Below, in pieces: positions 1 to 11,850 of a DNA stretch of 64,000 nt (its first letter is position 1; the number at the start of each line of letters is the position of its first letter). Under the pieces are notes generated by a model, which did not search any database, had not been told where the DNA came from, and was given only the letters and a program-made list of their open reading frames with translations. The DNA is from Isoperla grammatica (taxonomy: Eukaryota; Arthropoda; Insecta; Plecoptera; Perlodidae): assembly GCA_945910005.1 (NCBI GenBank), contig OX246741.1, forward strand, positions 13,716,890 through 13,780,889, in the 5' to 3' direction. Position numbers and translations under genes: made by a program.

Positions 1-112
1 GGGGGGGGGGGGTACGGAACATGCCTGCCAGTCACGTCAGCGTTATAAGCCCCGACACGTAGGCAAGAATATGGATCAGCTGTGTGTGGATTTGACATTT
101 ACTTGCAGCAGC

Positions 113-1003
113 CGCCCGTGGGCGTACTAGCTACACATGCCTGTGGGCGTATACTAGCTAAACATGCATGTGGGCGTATATACTAGATGCCTGCGGGCGT
201 ATACTAGCTAAATATGTATGTGGGCGTGGGCGTATACTAGCTATACATGCATGTGGGGGTATGTTAGCTATATACATGTATGTGGGCGTATACTAGCTAA
301 ACATGCCTGTGGGCGTATACTAGCTAACCATGCCTGCGGGCGTATACTAGCTAAACATGCCTGCGGGCGTATACTAGCTAAGCATGCATGTGGGCGTATA
401 CTAGCTAAACATGCATGTGGGTGTATACTAGCTAAACATGCCTGCGGGCGTATACTAGCTAAGCATGCATGTGGGCATATACTAGCTATATAAATGCATG
501 TGGGCGTATACTAGCTAAACATGCATGTGGGCGTATACTAGCTATACATGCCTGTGGGCGTATACTAGCTAAACATGCCTGTGGGCATATACTAGCTATA
601 TACATGCATGTGGGCGTATACTAGCTAAACATGCATGTGGGCGTATACTAGCTACACATGCCTGCGGGCATATACTAGCTATAACATGCATGTGGGCGTA
701 TACTAGCTAAACATGCCTGTGGGCGTATACTAGCTAAACATGCCTGTGGGCGTATACTAGCTAAACATGCCTGCGGGCGTATACTAGCTAAACATGCCTG
801 TGGGCGTATACTAGCTAAAATGCCTGCGGGCGTATACTAGCTAAACATGCCTGCGGGCGTATACTAGCTAAAATGCCTGCGGGCGTATACTAGCTAAAAT
901 GCCTGCGGGCGTATACTAGCTAAACATGCCTGCGGGCGTATACTAGCTAAAATGCCTGCGGGCGTATACTAGCTAAACATGCCTGCGGGCGTATACTAGC
1001 TAT
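113..1003. repeat. 27-bp minisatellite, about 32 units
   Basis: Head-to-tail units containing ATGC(A/C)TG(C/T)GGGCGT and ATACTAGCTA, mostly 27 bp (some 26-29). Because 27 is a multiple of three, the array keeps a frame open over 218-493 that reads HACGRILAK repeatedly; this is not a gene. The right half is more homogeneous than the left. Confidence 0.97.
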
Positions 1004-2270
1004 ACACGTGACGTAGGCCGATCGGGAAGGACGTTCGATTAGATTCCATGTAAAACCGCTTTCACTAACCGAGTTCAAGGGCATCAGTATATATATGGGC
1101 TATACAGGCCTACACAGGAACGAGCGCTACTCGAAATGTCATCACCAAATACGCGGTGAATACCAAGTTGAGAAAGAAATACATTCAAGCCGTGCGACAA
1201 CTGTGAGGAAGGGGAGGGGGAAGGGGAGGAAAGATAATCGATTATGGGCGAAGGAAAATACATGAATGTCTCACTATAAAATCAAAATCAATCAGTCAAT
1301 CGGAAGTGTGAATATTTAACACATAGGCCTGAGAATAATTTCATTATTAGTTCGAGGGGTATAAAGCACCAACATTAGGGTAGTTATCATTTACCGATTT
1401 GGGGGAAAAATGAAAGAATTTGTAAAACTAAAATAAAACTGTCAGCGCCGTATAAGAGTAAAGGAGTAGCGTATTTCAAATTAAATTATAGGACATTTTT
1501 GTCACGATTGGTTTCGAATTCGATGCACTAACTAAGGGATGAATACCACAAACATTTATAATACTTTCTGTCTAGCCCGTAGGTCTGGTTGACAAAACAC
1601 CAATATTATCTATGATAACAACGCTGCCACATTGATCTATTCCAAAGTTAATGAAACGTGTTAATCTATATATAGGCTATTTCCTTCCTCATTATCTTTT
1701 GATGTTCAGATTGCCCCTCTATACCACATATACCCACGAGGGCCTCAACGGACCGTTTCATAAACAAGGGAGGTTAAGCCGCATAACCCCCAGAAGCCAC
1801 CATGCATTCCGTCCGACCATAAACGAAAATGTTCTGGAATTTCATACGTCACGGTCATATAACTTATACTTATAAGCCTTGATTAAAAAAGGAAATTGGG
1901 CCGAACCATAGTGTAGTGCAGTAGGCCTATACCCACGGTAGATGAGCCGATAAATTGCTTTATATAGACCGTGGGTTGAAGTTTCTATACTTCGAATCTG
2001 AGTGAACAGAATTTGAGTTTTCTCATCATCACCTACATTGTCTACAAATAAATTACACGTAGGCCTATACCGTCGCGATGACCCTCGTCTCATAGTGATT
2101 GGAAGTAACGCCCGTTTTAGTTATAAAGAAATCTAGCCAGCTAAATATATTATAGCTTTGTACTGTCTAACAATGTTGAAATACATGGATGTTACGAAAT
2201 AAACAGGATTTTTTTTACATAGACCCGGCACCTCCACCAAGGCAGATTAGCTTGCAGGCAACGATAACAT
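1004..2270. other. no gene seen; low-copy AT-rich sequence
   Basis: Nothing coding that I can support. Scattered AGGCCTA heptamers and an inverted-repeat arm at 2223-2239 (partner 6088-6104). Confidence 0.5.
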
Positions 2271-2633
2271 ATTCAATTCAATTCAATTCAATTTTTATTT
2301 TATTCTTTTCAAAAAAATAATACAGGTAGAAATAATACAAAATTCAGTAACACTATATAAATGAAAAGAAGCCCACATAGGGTCACACCTCGTGTGTGGG
2401 CTGAATAATAAATAATGTAAGTTAATAATAATCCAAAAATGACAAAAGTTAGTGTGATACATGAAAAGCAGAACGTATATATAATAACTATGGTAGTAAT
2501 ACTAATTCTAAATACAAACAATAATAATAGTGATAATAACAATAAATTAATAATGCAGCATGAAAAGAAGGAATTAATCAATTGAATGTGATGTGAGTTG
2601 TTTATACATTTTATCTAATAATAATAATAATAA

Positions 2634-2681
<48 letters not shown>

Positions 2682-3175
2682 TGATGATAGTAGCATGAAA
2701 AATAGGAATTAATTAAATGAATGTGATGTGAGTTGTTTATACATTTTGTTATTAAATTACCAATTTTTTGAAGAACGATGACACAGCTTGGGTTAGGTTA
2801 TGTATAATATTTCTCTTAACCACCGGACACCGCATATTCTAAGCCAATTTTTTATTTCAAACTTGAATCTTGAAAGAGATCTCAATAATTTTATGTTTAA
2901 TGGAAGTTTGTTATATATTTTAGGAGCTATATAGTCAACATGTTGCTGCCCTCTGGTTTTATATCTTTTAGGTACAAATAAAGAGTATGTATCTAAATGC
3001 CTCATATTTGATCTCGGGATTTCACGTGCTTTAAATTTATCTGGATGTTTGAAGGTATACACCAGCATAATATATATGTACATTTGGGTTAGGTCAAGGA
3101 CATTCAATGTGGAGAATACTAGTGACGTAGAATACAATTTTGGTTTTTTCAAAATTATTTTTAAAATGTTCCGTT
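2271..3175 (-). mobile_element. 5'-truncated LINE, related to the 52.5-kb element
   Basis: On the minus strand the end of a reverse-transcriptase ORF is readable at 3175-2793 (LKKPKLYSTSLVFS ... APKIYNKLPLNIKLLRSL). It aligns with LKKPFLYPTNLVFS ... GPKAYNDILPLNIRSTKS of the intact LINE. The 3' UTR contains a hairpin (2370-2402, arms AGCCCACA/TGTGGGCT) and (ATT)n expansions, and ends in a run of ATTCA, the complement of the same (TTGAA)n tail. Truncated at the 5' side near 3175. Confidence 0.8.
2616..2678. repeat. (AAT)n microsatellite inside LINE 3' UTR
   Basis: Interrupted AAT repeats. A ~45-bp sequence containing GAATGTGATGTGAGTTG occurs on both sides of it (2584-2600 and 2720-2736), suggesting a local duplication. 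Confidence 0.85.
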
Positions 3176-3229
3176 GCATATATATACGTCCCACGACATA
3201 TATATATACGTCCCACGACAAACAGGCTC

Positions 3230-3535
3230 AAGTCAGGATTCGAACCTGGGGCGCCGAGCCATGGTTTATACCAGACCGACATCGGCCGCTATATTCCCAA
3301 GCTGTATTTAATGATGATGGTATTTGTGCTTAACGTCTCATATCTTGGCCAGGGGGGGGGGGGGGGGGGGGGCGGGTTACTGAGGTAGATGAAACTACCC
3401 CACACAGGCAGGACACCCGTGCTTAAGCCATGGTTTAACATGCAGAACAACGCCTGATGGACACCGGCCATGCACTATTACCAAGCTGCATACAATGATG
3501 ATATCTGGGGTTTACATCTCATATCTTAGCAAGGA
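3230..3535 (-). mobile_element. two diverged SINE-like copies with a tRNA-like B box
   Basis: The minus strand contains GGTTCGAATCCTGAC (a polymerase III B-box type motif) at about 3246-3232, preceded by a tRNA-like stretch. The block AAGCTG(T/C)AT...ATGATGATATC...CATATCTT is present twice (about 3300-3348 and 3483-3526), so two related copies lie in a row, split by a 21-nt G run at 3352-3372. Family not identified. Confidence 0.5.
3352..3372 (+). repeat. poly(dG), 21 nt
   Basis: Uninterrupted G run. One of eleven G or C runs of 14 nt or more in the window. Confidence 0.95.
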
Positions 3536-3555
3536 TGGGCACAGGTGACTTAGAG

Positions 3556-3706
3556 TAAGTTTCACCAAACTTTAATCCAGCGATTTCCTGTTAATCGGAG
3601 ATCAAAAATGGCGCCCGGTAGAAGCCACCACGCATTTTGTATGTAATGTTTGTTGAAACCATGGTAGCCCATCCGAGATTAGTAAATCGGCCGATTATTC
3701 GGACCT
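3556..3706 (+). mobile_element. MITE-like repeat, GGTTTCACC family, copy a
   Basis: Contains the conserved block TTAATCGGAGATCAAAAATG then GCGCCCGGTAGAAGCCACCA and ATGTTTGTTGAAACCATGG. The same blocks recur at 24968, 27111 and 51506. Confidence 0.75.
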
Positions 3707-4354
3707 TACAAACAGTAGCCATAGTTTACCAAACCAACGCCAAATAGACCTCGGTACATAACGAAACCGTATTCCGCTGGTTTAGAGCGCGTAAGGATAC
3801 AACTGCATAGACACATCTACAGTGCCACATATATCTATATCTCTAACGTTCAATAAAGCCATCGGGCTATACAAACTGAACACGCTCCCGGGTACCTAAA
3901 TTTCAAGATAATTTATGCATCGTGATGTGTCCCATCAAACAAAACAACGTATTGAAGGAAACTTCGTGTTTATTACGCCTCTACATGCTCATGTACACCT
4001 ATACGTAGATATACACGGCAGTAATTAACATGTAAACTTTATTATATACAAGGTCACATCATTAGAGAAAATAGTATACGAATTGTGAGTTATATAATCC
4101 AACGGTTTTCAAACATGAGACGTTACGTTTCCTTCCTTCACGTTACCTCTCCTACTCATCAAGACTTACGCAGCCATCCATACGCACAATTAAGGCGGTT
4201 TGTTCGCTTCTCTTCTCTCATGCTTCCTACACCGAGACAAACTAATTCAGTCCACATACAGAACACAACAGAACTAACACGGCGTGTTCAATGTTCTGCA
4301 GCAAGTTGTTGCCACGGAGACGAAACTCTTTCGTGTATTCACATATTATTGCGC

Positions 4355-4680
4355 ATGGTGGCCATACTGGAGGCCACAGAGACATGTGATTGGTAGTTCA
4401 TTACTACTATGTTTCAGTTGACGTTAGATTGAAGTTCAACTGTTCTCCAAACTTTGGGTTTGTGATTATTACTGAAAAGCAACTTATATAAGTTCTCGCT
4501 TATTTCGGCAATTCTTTTCTTTATTTTACAATGGCACACACAATCATTTCCGTAAACTTTATCGGGGGATATACGTGTTCAAACTCACATATTTCCCCGT
4601 AAACGATATGATTCGTTTTCTATTGACAGCTAAATGAAACTTAGTGAGAAATATATATGTGGCCTCCAATATGGCCGATG
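4355..4680. mobile_element. terminal-inverted-repeat element (MITE-like)
   Basis: Left GGTGGCCATACTGGAGGCCA at 4358 and right TGTGGCCTCCAATATGGCC at 4658 are inverted copies. An inner hairpin lies at 4563-4602. No coding capacity. Right flank carries GACGTCACGTG. Confidence 0.55.
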
Positions 4681-5086
4681 TGACGTCACGTGAATATTCC
4701 CTATAAACGCATGGTCACTTGGGTATACACGACATTGTTCCGGATTTGTTGTCCTTGAAGATAGAGATTTTAAACGAAACTATATGAATACATGCACGGG
4801 CGCATGCACGTAAGTTACATTGTGATGGCGATGAGGGATAATTTCTTTACCCATTTACGCCATTCTTCTTATTCTTAACTTTCACATCTTATCCGTGCAT
4901 CCAATCACACTACACACAAAATACATTCATACACCTAAATTCAAACTATTATCCGCTGTTCATATGAATTTTAAGAAATGCACGAAACAAAAGTACAAAA
5001 AAACAAACATTAACGTCTCAGCCAACAAACAAACAAACGTCACAGTCGCCTCTACGAGTTTCAGATCCCCCAATTGAAACTTGAAA

Positions 5087-5232
5087 GGTCCAATCTTACA
5101 ATGTCCCAATAACTATTTATTCGTCGAATAGCTTGTTGTCTCCATGGCAACGACCAATCAAAACTCTTGAAATCCTTCAAATAGCTTAATTGCTACAAAT
5201 AACTTCCCTATTAGGAGATTGTAAGACCGGCC
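5087..5232. mobile_element. short MITE-like element, ~146 bp
   Basis: The left end GGTCCAATCTTACAATGTCC and the inverted right end (GGCCGGTCTTACAATCTCC on the other strand) form imperfect terminal repeats. No ORF. Confidence 0.6.
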
Positions 5233-5691
5233 CTAAATGCGACAGCAAAACCATATTAAACCTATTCAAAAAATTATTTTTGCTTATGACCGGCGTGAAT
5301 ATACTTCTTGTATCTTAGACTATATAACTAAGCACTTGATTCAACAACAAAATCGTACGCGTGTTGCCTATTCAACCCACGACGATAACGAGTTACCGCA
5401 AGGAGCGCCGGACGAGGCGAGGCTATACAAACACGTTGTATTATTCACGGCGGAACCATATTGAACATGGATTGAATGAAAAGGTTCTGAAAACAATCGT
5501 GGCAGCTATCGATCTATCTAGACACACGGGTGAAATGATTGATGGTCGATACATTCGACCGTCAATAGCTCGGGGATATACGTACCCGTGTATTCTGGAC
5601 ACGATCACGCGAAAACCCGCGTTCACCTCGCAATAAACTATCGTGGATTGATTGATTGATTGATCATTGGCTGCATACACGCAACGAGGGT

Positions 5692-5905
5692 TATCGATAG
5701 GATGCAAGGTATTATTTTTTTCATTTAATATCTGCGATTTACCGGAGATTTTATCAAAACGAATCGACGCGGGCGAAAAATAACAGGAATAGTATTTATC
5801 GATACGATGAAAGGTATTAATTTTTTTATTTAATATCTGCGATTTACCGGATATTTTATCAACAGAACGAATAGACGGGCGAAAAATAACGGGAATATTA
5901 TTTAT
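5692..5905. repeat. 105-bp tandem duplication, two units
   Basis: TTTAATATCTGCGATTTACC and GGGCGAAAAATAAC recur at a spacing of about 105 bp. The spurious minus-strand frame across 5441-5971 owes its length to this duplication. Confidence 0.9.
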
Positions 5906-6197
5906 TGACAAACTTTTAAGTATACACGAATATGGGCTTTGTTTTGTTGTTTTGAGTTTTGGCCAACTCAATCGATATTAGAGTAAAGCCTAATAATAAT
6001 CATAAGATATGTAGCATACTAATATATAGTGGTATGAATGAATGACCTAAATAAAATAGTAATATTATTATATTAATTCAATACTAATGGTGGAGGTGCC
6101 GGGTTTACTGGCACAAGTTTCCATGGTAAAGACGCAATCCCAATACCGAGTTAATATGGCGTTGATGTCAGTAGTAATTGGTAGTATTCAATAGACG

Positions 6198-6527
6198 TCA
6201 CGTGGCGGCCATTATGAGGTACACATTGCTTGTTTACATTTGTTTTGTCAATAGAAGACACATAGGTTATCCACGAAAAATCACAGTTTTAAGCCGAAAA
6301 GATTGATGTGTGCAGGTAAAAGTTCAAGAAAATGATAACGCATGCAAATGATTGTTTTCAAACAGAGTTGTCGCGTGCTTATTTTGTTTTCAGTCATAAT
6401 ACGGAACCTTTGTTTGAAAACAGATGATGTGTCAGTCAAAGGACACATCTGCAATATTGCAACAATGCAGTGTCGGAAGAACGTAAACAAATGTTTACAG
6501 AGTACCTCAGTATGGCCACTGTGCGAT
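6198..6527. mobile_element. terminal-inverted-repeat element (MITE-like)
   Basis: Left GGCGGCCATTATGAGGTAC then TTTACATTTG; right CAAATGTTTAC then GAGTACCTCAGTATGGCC, inverted. GACGTCACGTG lies at its left edge, as at the right edge of the 4.36-kb element. No ORF. Confidence 0.5.
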
Positions 6528-9339
6528 ACCAGGAAATTACGTTACTGCATACTCCCTGTAGTGAACGTGCAGTAATATATATTCCTTGCTAAGGATTCAA
6601 ACCCCTACCCTGTACGTGAGGTGATGTTCGTAAGCCCCCACAAGAACCTACACGATCCATCATAAGCCTACCATAACATTCCTTATATTGTTATCTAAGC
6701 TGGGTAGTTAAAAATAATGTCCCGTTATGACGTACCTTCAGAATAACGAATGCGAGAGAGGGTGAAAACAATACGCGGAAGGTCGGGAGAAATGGGGGTG
6801 TCTTTTTAATGGCGTGCATTGTGGTGCGGATCTACGCGCGTTTCAGTGAACAACGGAAATGTGCACCTATTTGCAAAGTGAGACCACACATGCAACATAC
6901 ATGTATTATAGACAAAACTTTTTATTTCAGGATGGTATACCATTCCAAATACTTGCCACTTAAATAAATTACAATATTTTCCGAAGTCACATGAAACTTA
7001 TGTAACGTTTGTATAGTTTATTTAAACGGAAACACGAAACTGTATCGGTTTGGAAACGAATGGAGACTCGTAAAGAAAATTAATGCTATGGTTATCATAC
7101 AGAAACATCGCTTTTAGCGCGTATACATTTACTTGTTCAGAGGGTTATTATTTTCTCTGTGTTAAATGTTTGCGATTCTCATATTAAAGTATAAAATTTA
7201 TCGTGCAGTTTCAGTGTACTTTCATATATTCAAATATTGTAGGCTACTATTAAAAAACGCCTATTTTACAAAGCTACCGAAACTTTCCAAAACTCTCGTT
7301 AGTCAGAAAATGTATTAATTTAATAAAGATGCTTGATAACTTTTCTCGATATTGGTTAAAAAGTAGTTCATATAACTGTGGATTTTCGTTATACAAAGTA
7401 GGGAGTTTGCATTTAATTTCTTATTGTCCATCTCTCTATATCGCAAGCAACAAGTAATAGATCTGAGTCACGAATACGTAAAATAACAAGCTCACAAACC
7501 CTAATATGGGACAATACCAAAACACAACAATGAAGCAAATGAATTGAACCGATGGACAAGCAAGCTGTCAAAAAAAATATGAAGTTCTGAAGTTGGAAAA
7601 AACAAACGTTCAGAACGTTTACAAACTTTCAGATAGTTGCTGTTCATTACTGAACATAAATTTTAACTGGCGAGCTGTTACTATCGTTACAACTAATTGT
7701 TTCTCCTCATTATTTGCAAAGATATTACTCTGGCGGCTTGTTGTTTGTCCACCAGTTCAATTCATTTATTCCATTGTTGTAGTTCGGCTGTTACGTCAGA
7801 TGTGCGTACCCTATAGACTATCATACGATTATTGATGAATGATAATGAAGAAGGGAGGTGGGGAAGCCTGGTACCGGTATGTAGCCTACTCCTGTCGAAA
7901 GAAAGCCTGTCGTCGGTTATATTTATCTCCCACATTTGTAAATATATCCAATTCTTCGCTCTCGACTGCGTGATGTAAAATACAACAGCCAGACACTAAA
8001 GCAGACTAGACGTTCGTTCGCTCGTTCGTTGTGTAGAGACATTTCGCTAAAAACCAGACATGCCCAGCAAATCCCACGCGGGCCATTTCGGACATTCCAG
8101 ACTTAAAAACAGAACATTTTCATCGCAACTTTACGAGACCAAAAGAGCAGAGAAAAAAAACCCAAAAAACTGACACAATTTATTCGATACTTCAGAATGC
8201 GCATTAAGCGGTTAAGTAATTACGCGCCCGCCGACGAATGAGTTTTATCGAAACGTCGAGAGAGGCTATGACGTAGGAGAACGGGGTCACTTGCGTGGCG
8301 GACAATTAAAAAGAAGCCCGCAAGTGTAGAAACTTGTGCTGTACTCTGTACACTGGTGATATAACAACACCGCTATTTACAAGACTGTCGACATAAACGT
8401 GAACTAATTTCATAAAATGTAGCCTACAGCTCGCTGACTCTAATATAGTTACAGAATGACGTAAGTTCTCGTTCAATAGCTTTTAGCTAACCAACGAACA
8501 ATATTGTTCCACATATTTCCTCTGTTTTTCAATGTAACAGGCATTAAATACATTTGATTACGAAATATAAGTAACCGAGCTACGTCCTTTTATACCTAAT
8601 TTCTTAAACAAACATTTTGGAAGTCCCGTCATAACAAAATTGCTAATATTTATTGAAATACATCGAAGAATTTGCCGCTATCGCAAATAAGGATTGTCTG
8701 CCTAACACAATTTCCGGCAAGATGTGTCATAACTTTTTTAAATAATATTTTCAGTTACTAAATGAAGACAGTATTTCATTATTACCATGAATTAAAGTAC
8801 ATAAAATTGTATATGTTCATTCATACATTCTTTTTAGAGTATAGCAGCGTATTTATCGCGATCATATCTATAAGGCTAGTGAGGGGGGGGGGGGGGGGGT
8901 TGGGTGTCAATTTCTTCAGTGTTAAACGTGGAAAATATAGACAACAGAAATATCAAATATGGATGCGGGCACATTTATGCACCCAAATAATGTAATGTAT
9001 CGTATTTGAATGAAATGTATTTTAACCCATTGCCTAGAATTGCTATTTAGTTAAAACAACTGTGACATCATGCACACCAGTAGAAATGTATTAGGTATTC
9101 AAGGCAGCACGTTGCTCTCTGCAGTTAAAATATTTCGCATCGGAGAGTGGATCGTGCCCGAGAACACGGTTGATTCCCTCCGAACGAAAATCAATCATCT
9201 AAAGTCTACATTAAAATGTTCGGGTCGTTTCGTTCCGACCCGATCGCGAATCGCATCTACATAATCGCCATCGCAATGAGCCGGACCGGAAGTTGGAGGG
9301 GCCGATCAAAGACACCGCGTCAAAGGTGGACATTGACAA
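6528..9339. other. no gene seen
   Basis: AT-rich unique-looking DNA. Only a 17-nt G run (8883-8899) stands out. Short open frames have no recognisable domain. Confidence 0.45.
8883..8899 (+). repeat. poly(dG), 17 nt
   Basis: Uninterrupted G run. Confidence 0.95.
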
Positions 9340-9400
9340 TGCTGATTGGCCGCGAGGTCTGCATTCGTTATCGCCTAGGAGGTCGCTGTATATATAGCTG
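9340..9400 (+). promoter_or_regulatory. candidate core promoter (CCAAT + TATA), speculative
   Basis: GATTGGCCGC (reverse CCAAT box) is followed ~45 bp later by TATATATAGC at about 9390 in an unusually GC-rich island. No gene can be attached to it. Confidence 0.2.
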
Positions 9401-9644
9401 GACAGCGTTGGAGGATGAGCGTGCAGCTACAGTATTATGGTAGCATATACATAACCAGTGGTGAAGTGCAGAAAAAATAAGTTGCACAACGTATCACGGG
9501 ACGCGAATTTTTTGTAAAGGCAGGCGAGTATTTTTAAGTATTTGCAAAAAATGAGAATATTTTTAATTCAAAATATTCGAAATTGTTATATGTTTTAAGT
9601 ATTCAAATACAAAATTCCAACTTCGTCCTACAGCCCCCCAATAC

Positions 9645-9645
<1 letters not shown>

Positions 9646-9675
<30 letters not shown>
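9646..9675 (+). repeat. (CCACGA)5 microsatellite
   Basis: Five consecutive CCACGA/CACGAC hexamers. Confidence 0.9.
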
Positions 9676-9757
9676 AGTCGATTGACCGTGCTCGAACGTC
9701 GTGTTTTTACTGTTTTAGAGTTATCTACAACAAAGGAACTGGGAAGTACATTTTATT

Positions 9758-9830
9758 AAAGTCCCCCACTGCAAATCAGTTTAGTTACTGAGTGGGTAGA
9801 CTCTAAATGTGAATTTATTTATTTTATTAC
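9758..9830 (+). mobile_element. LINE/SINE 3'-tail motif, copy 1
   Basis: AAAGTCCCCCACTGCAAATC then AGTTTAGTTACTGAGTGGGT and TAGACTCTAAAT. The CAGT..ACTG and CCCACT..AGTGGG arms form a hairpin. Almost the same sequence is at 18052. Probably the 3' end of a dead-on-arrival retroposon copy. Confidence 0.6.
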
Positions 9831-10744
9831 TATCAAATTAAATTATAGTTGTAGCTAGCGTCGGCTCTAATAGCAATGCATAGTAAGAAGATCATTGCAG
9901 GACGTTAGATCCAAATAGTCCTATAGTCATGGCAACAATCCTCACAATGGTACAATATATCCCACAGTAAATTAGTTCTCGTACAGGCTACAACAACTAT
10001 ATATTTAATAAAAAAATTCTCCTTAACTTTTCATATTTTACAATGTGATGATAATGTTGAATACAATACCCAAAATTGATTACAATAATATAATTTTCAA
10101 CTAAAAATGTCGATGCCTGAAGTCAAACTCATTAGGCTGTAAATGTTTACTTAAATATACATTGTAATTGTTCCGGCACGTCATTAATCTAACCAACAGT
10201 AGATTACACACTGCATGGCAGTTAGTTTTCGCTTGTAATTAACAAACAGCCGACCTATCAATCATTGTCACGTCATAGATAGTCAACGGTTTATCTTCGT
10301 GTGAAATTTAACTGAAATTTAAAAAACAGAAACTGAATAGTCATTTGCTTGGAAAAGTCACATAAAAAAGAGATTTTCATATAAACTGTTTTTTTTTTTT
10401 TTTTTAAAGTACAAAAAGAATTTATATCATGTAAAGCTGTCGTGGATACTAGTGTTAAGAAAGAAACTTGAAAATTGTGGGAAAAGTCTCATTATTAAAA
10501 AAAGCGCATAATACAAGTGTTTTTAGTGACTAATATCGTCTTGAGAACGCTACATAAAAATGTAAAAGTGGTTATTAACCAACATTCAGCTTCGTAAGAA
10601 CCAAACACTGGATTAAAAGTTACAAATATTTTAATTACTCCTTTCGTTAGTTATTTTGGAAACCAATCAAATAATTAATTGGTTTTCTTAATCACAACCG
10701 CAATGAATAGCACTTTAGAAATTTTGTCCAGACATAATTTAGTT

Positions 10745-11300
10745 GCTACACGAAACTAAATGTCGCTTAGTAACCATTTCTTTCGATATTGTGCGTCATC
10801 AAGATATTACTAAACACGTCAATTTTGTTCAGTTTTAATAGTAAGACTGCGTCGAACTAAATGTTGTTTGAAAACAATATTTTCAATATTGTGTTGCGTT
10901 CCTAAGATATTACTAAAACACATCAATTTTGCTCAGTTTTAACAGTAAGACTGCCCATTCCAGTGAACAAATACCTATGTAGTACACGCATATTGCGTCC
11001 AACTATGTTGTTTGAAAACAATATTTTCAATATTGTGTATAGCATTCCTAAGATATTACTAAAACACATAAAATGTTGCTCAGTTTTAATAGTAAGACTA
11101 CCAATTCCAGTGAACAAATACCTATATAGTGTACACGCATATTGCATCGAACTGAGTGTTGCTTGAAAACGAACTAACTATATTGTTTGAAAAAATATTT
11201 TCAATATTGTGTACCGTTCTCAAGAGATTACAATCAATAAAAACACATCAATTTAGCCGGTTTTAATATATACAGAGACTAGGCTACCCATCCCCGTTAA
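10745..11300. repeat. ~100-173-bp minisatellite, four diverged units
   Basis: TTTCAATATTGTGT followed by AAGATATTACTAAA, CAGTTTTAATAGTAAGACT and CCAGTGAACAAATACCTAT recur with spacings of about 100, 144 and 173 bp. Confidence 0.85.
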
Positions 11301-11744
11301 CAAAAGACGAACGACACTTAAAATAAATATAAATATAATATATTACACGTATATGTGTCGGCTGTCTGTAGCTCAGAGTGGACGTGTAAAAGTGCATGCA
11401 ATGACATAACATGGGGTGTGAGCATGCAGCCACCTCATTAGGATATAGTGTACTATGTGTTTGGGGTACATATATAGCCCATCCATCTCATTATCACTAA
11501 CGCACTCGGACACGTATCAATCAACGGCCGATATAGTTCGGTGTCGGTGATGAAGTGCGGTACTCGCGCGGCCCAATAAAACAACACTATACGCACCGAC
11601 ACAATGGCAGCACACCCACTCTGAGTAATGACATGCAGACATACACACCTCGCCGAGTAATATCTATAGTGCAGAGATCAGATCTAATGGGGGACATTTG
11701 TGTATGGGAACTATTGATTGTTATTCGAGAAGATGAGGGGTGAT
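11301..11744. other. no gene seen
   Basis: No supported feature. Confidence 0.4.
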
Positions 11745-11850
11745 ATATGAAGATGATTATTATGAAAACCCATGTCTTATACGGGATTTGAACCCACGTC
11801 CCTAAGTATCCTGGGACCTGCACCCCGACCGTATGATCCACCGTGACGGC
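11745..11850 (-). mobile_element. tRNA-derived SINE, copy 1
   Basis: The minus strand reads GTGGATCATACGGTCGGGG then GGGTTCAAATCCCGTATAAG, with tRNA-like A and B boxes. A clear sister lies at 51045-51168. The tRNA cloverleaf is not complete, so it is not a working tRNA gene. Confidence 0.65.

Noticed and set aside
218..493. 91-codon frame of HACGRILAK repeats
   Set aside because: Product of the 27-bp minisatellite, whose period is divisible by three.
113..1003. CRISPR-like array
   Set aside because: Units abut directly with no unique spacers, in eukaryotic DNA.
5441..5971. 176-codon minus-strand frame
   Set aside because: Includes two copies of a noncoding tandem duplication; no domain and no splice logic.
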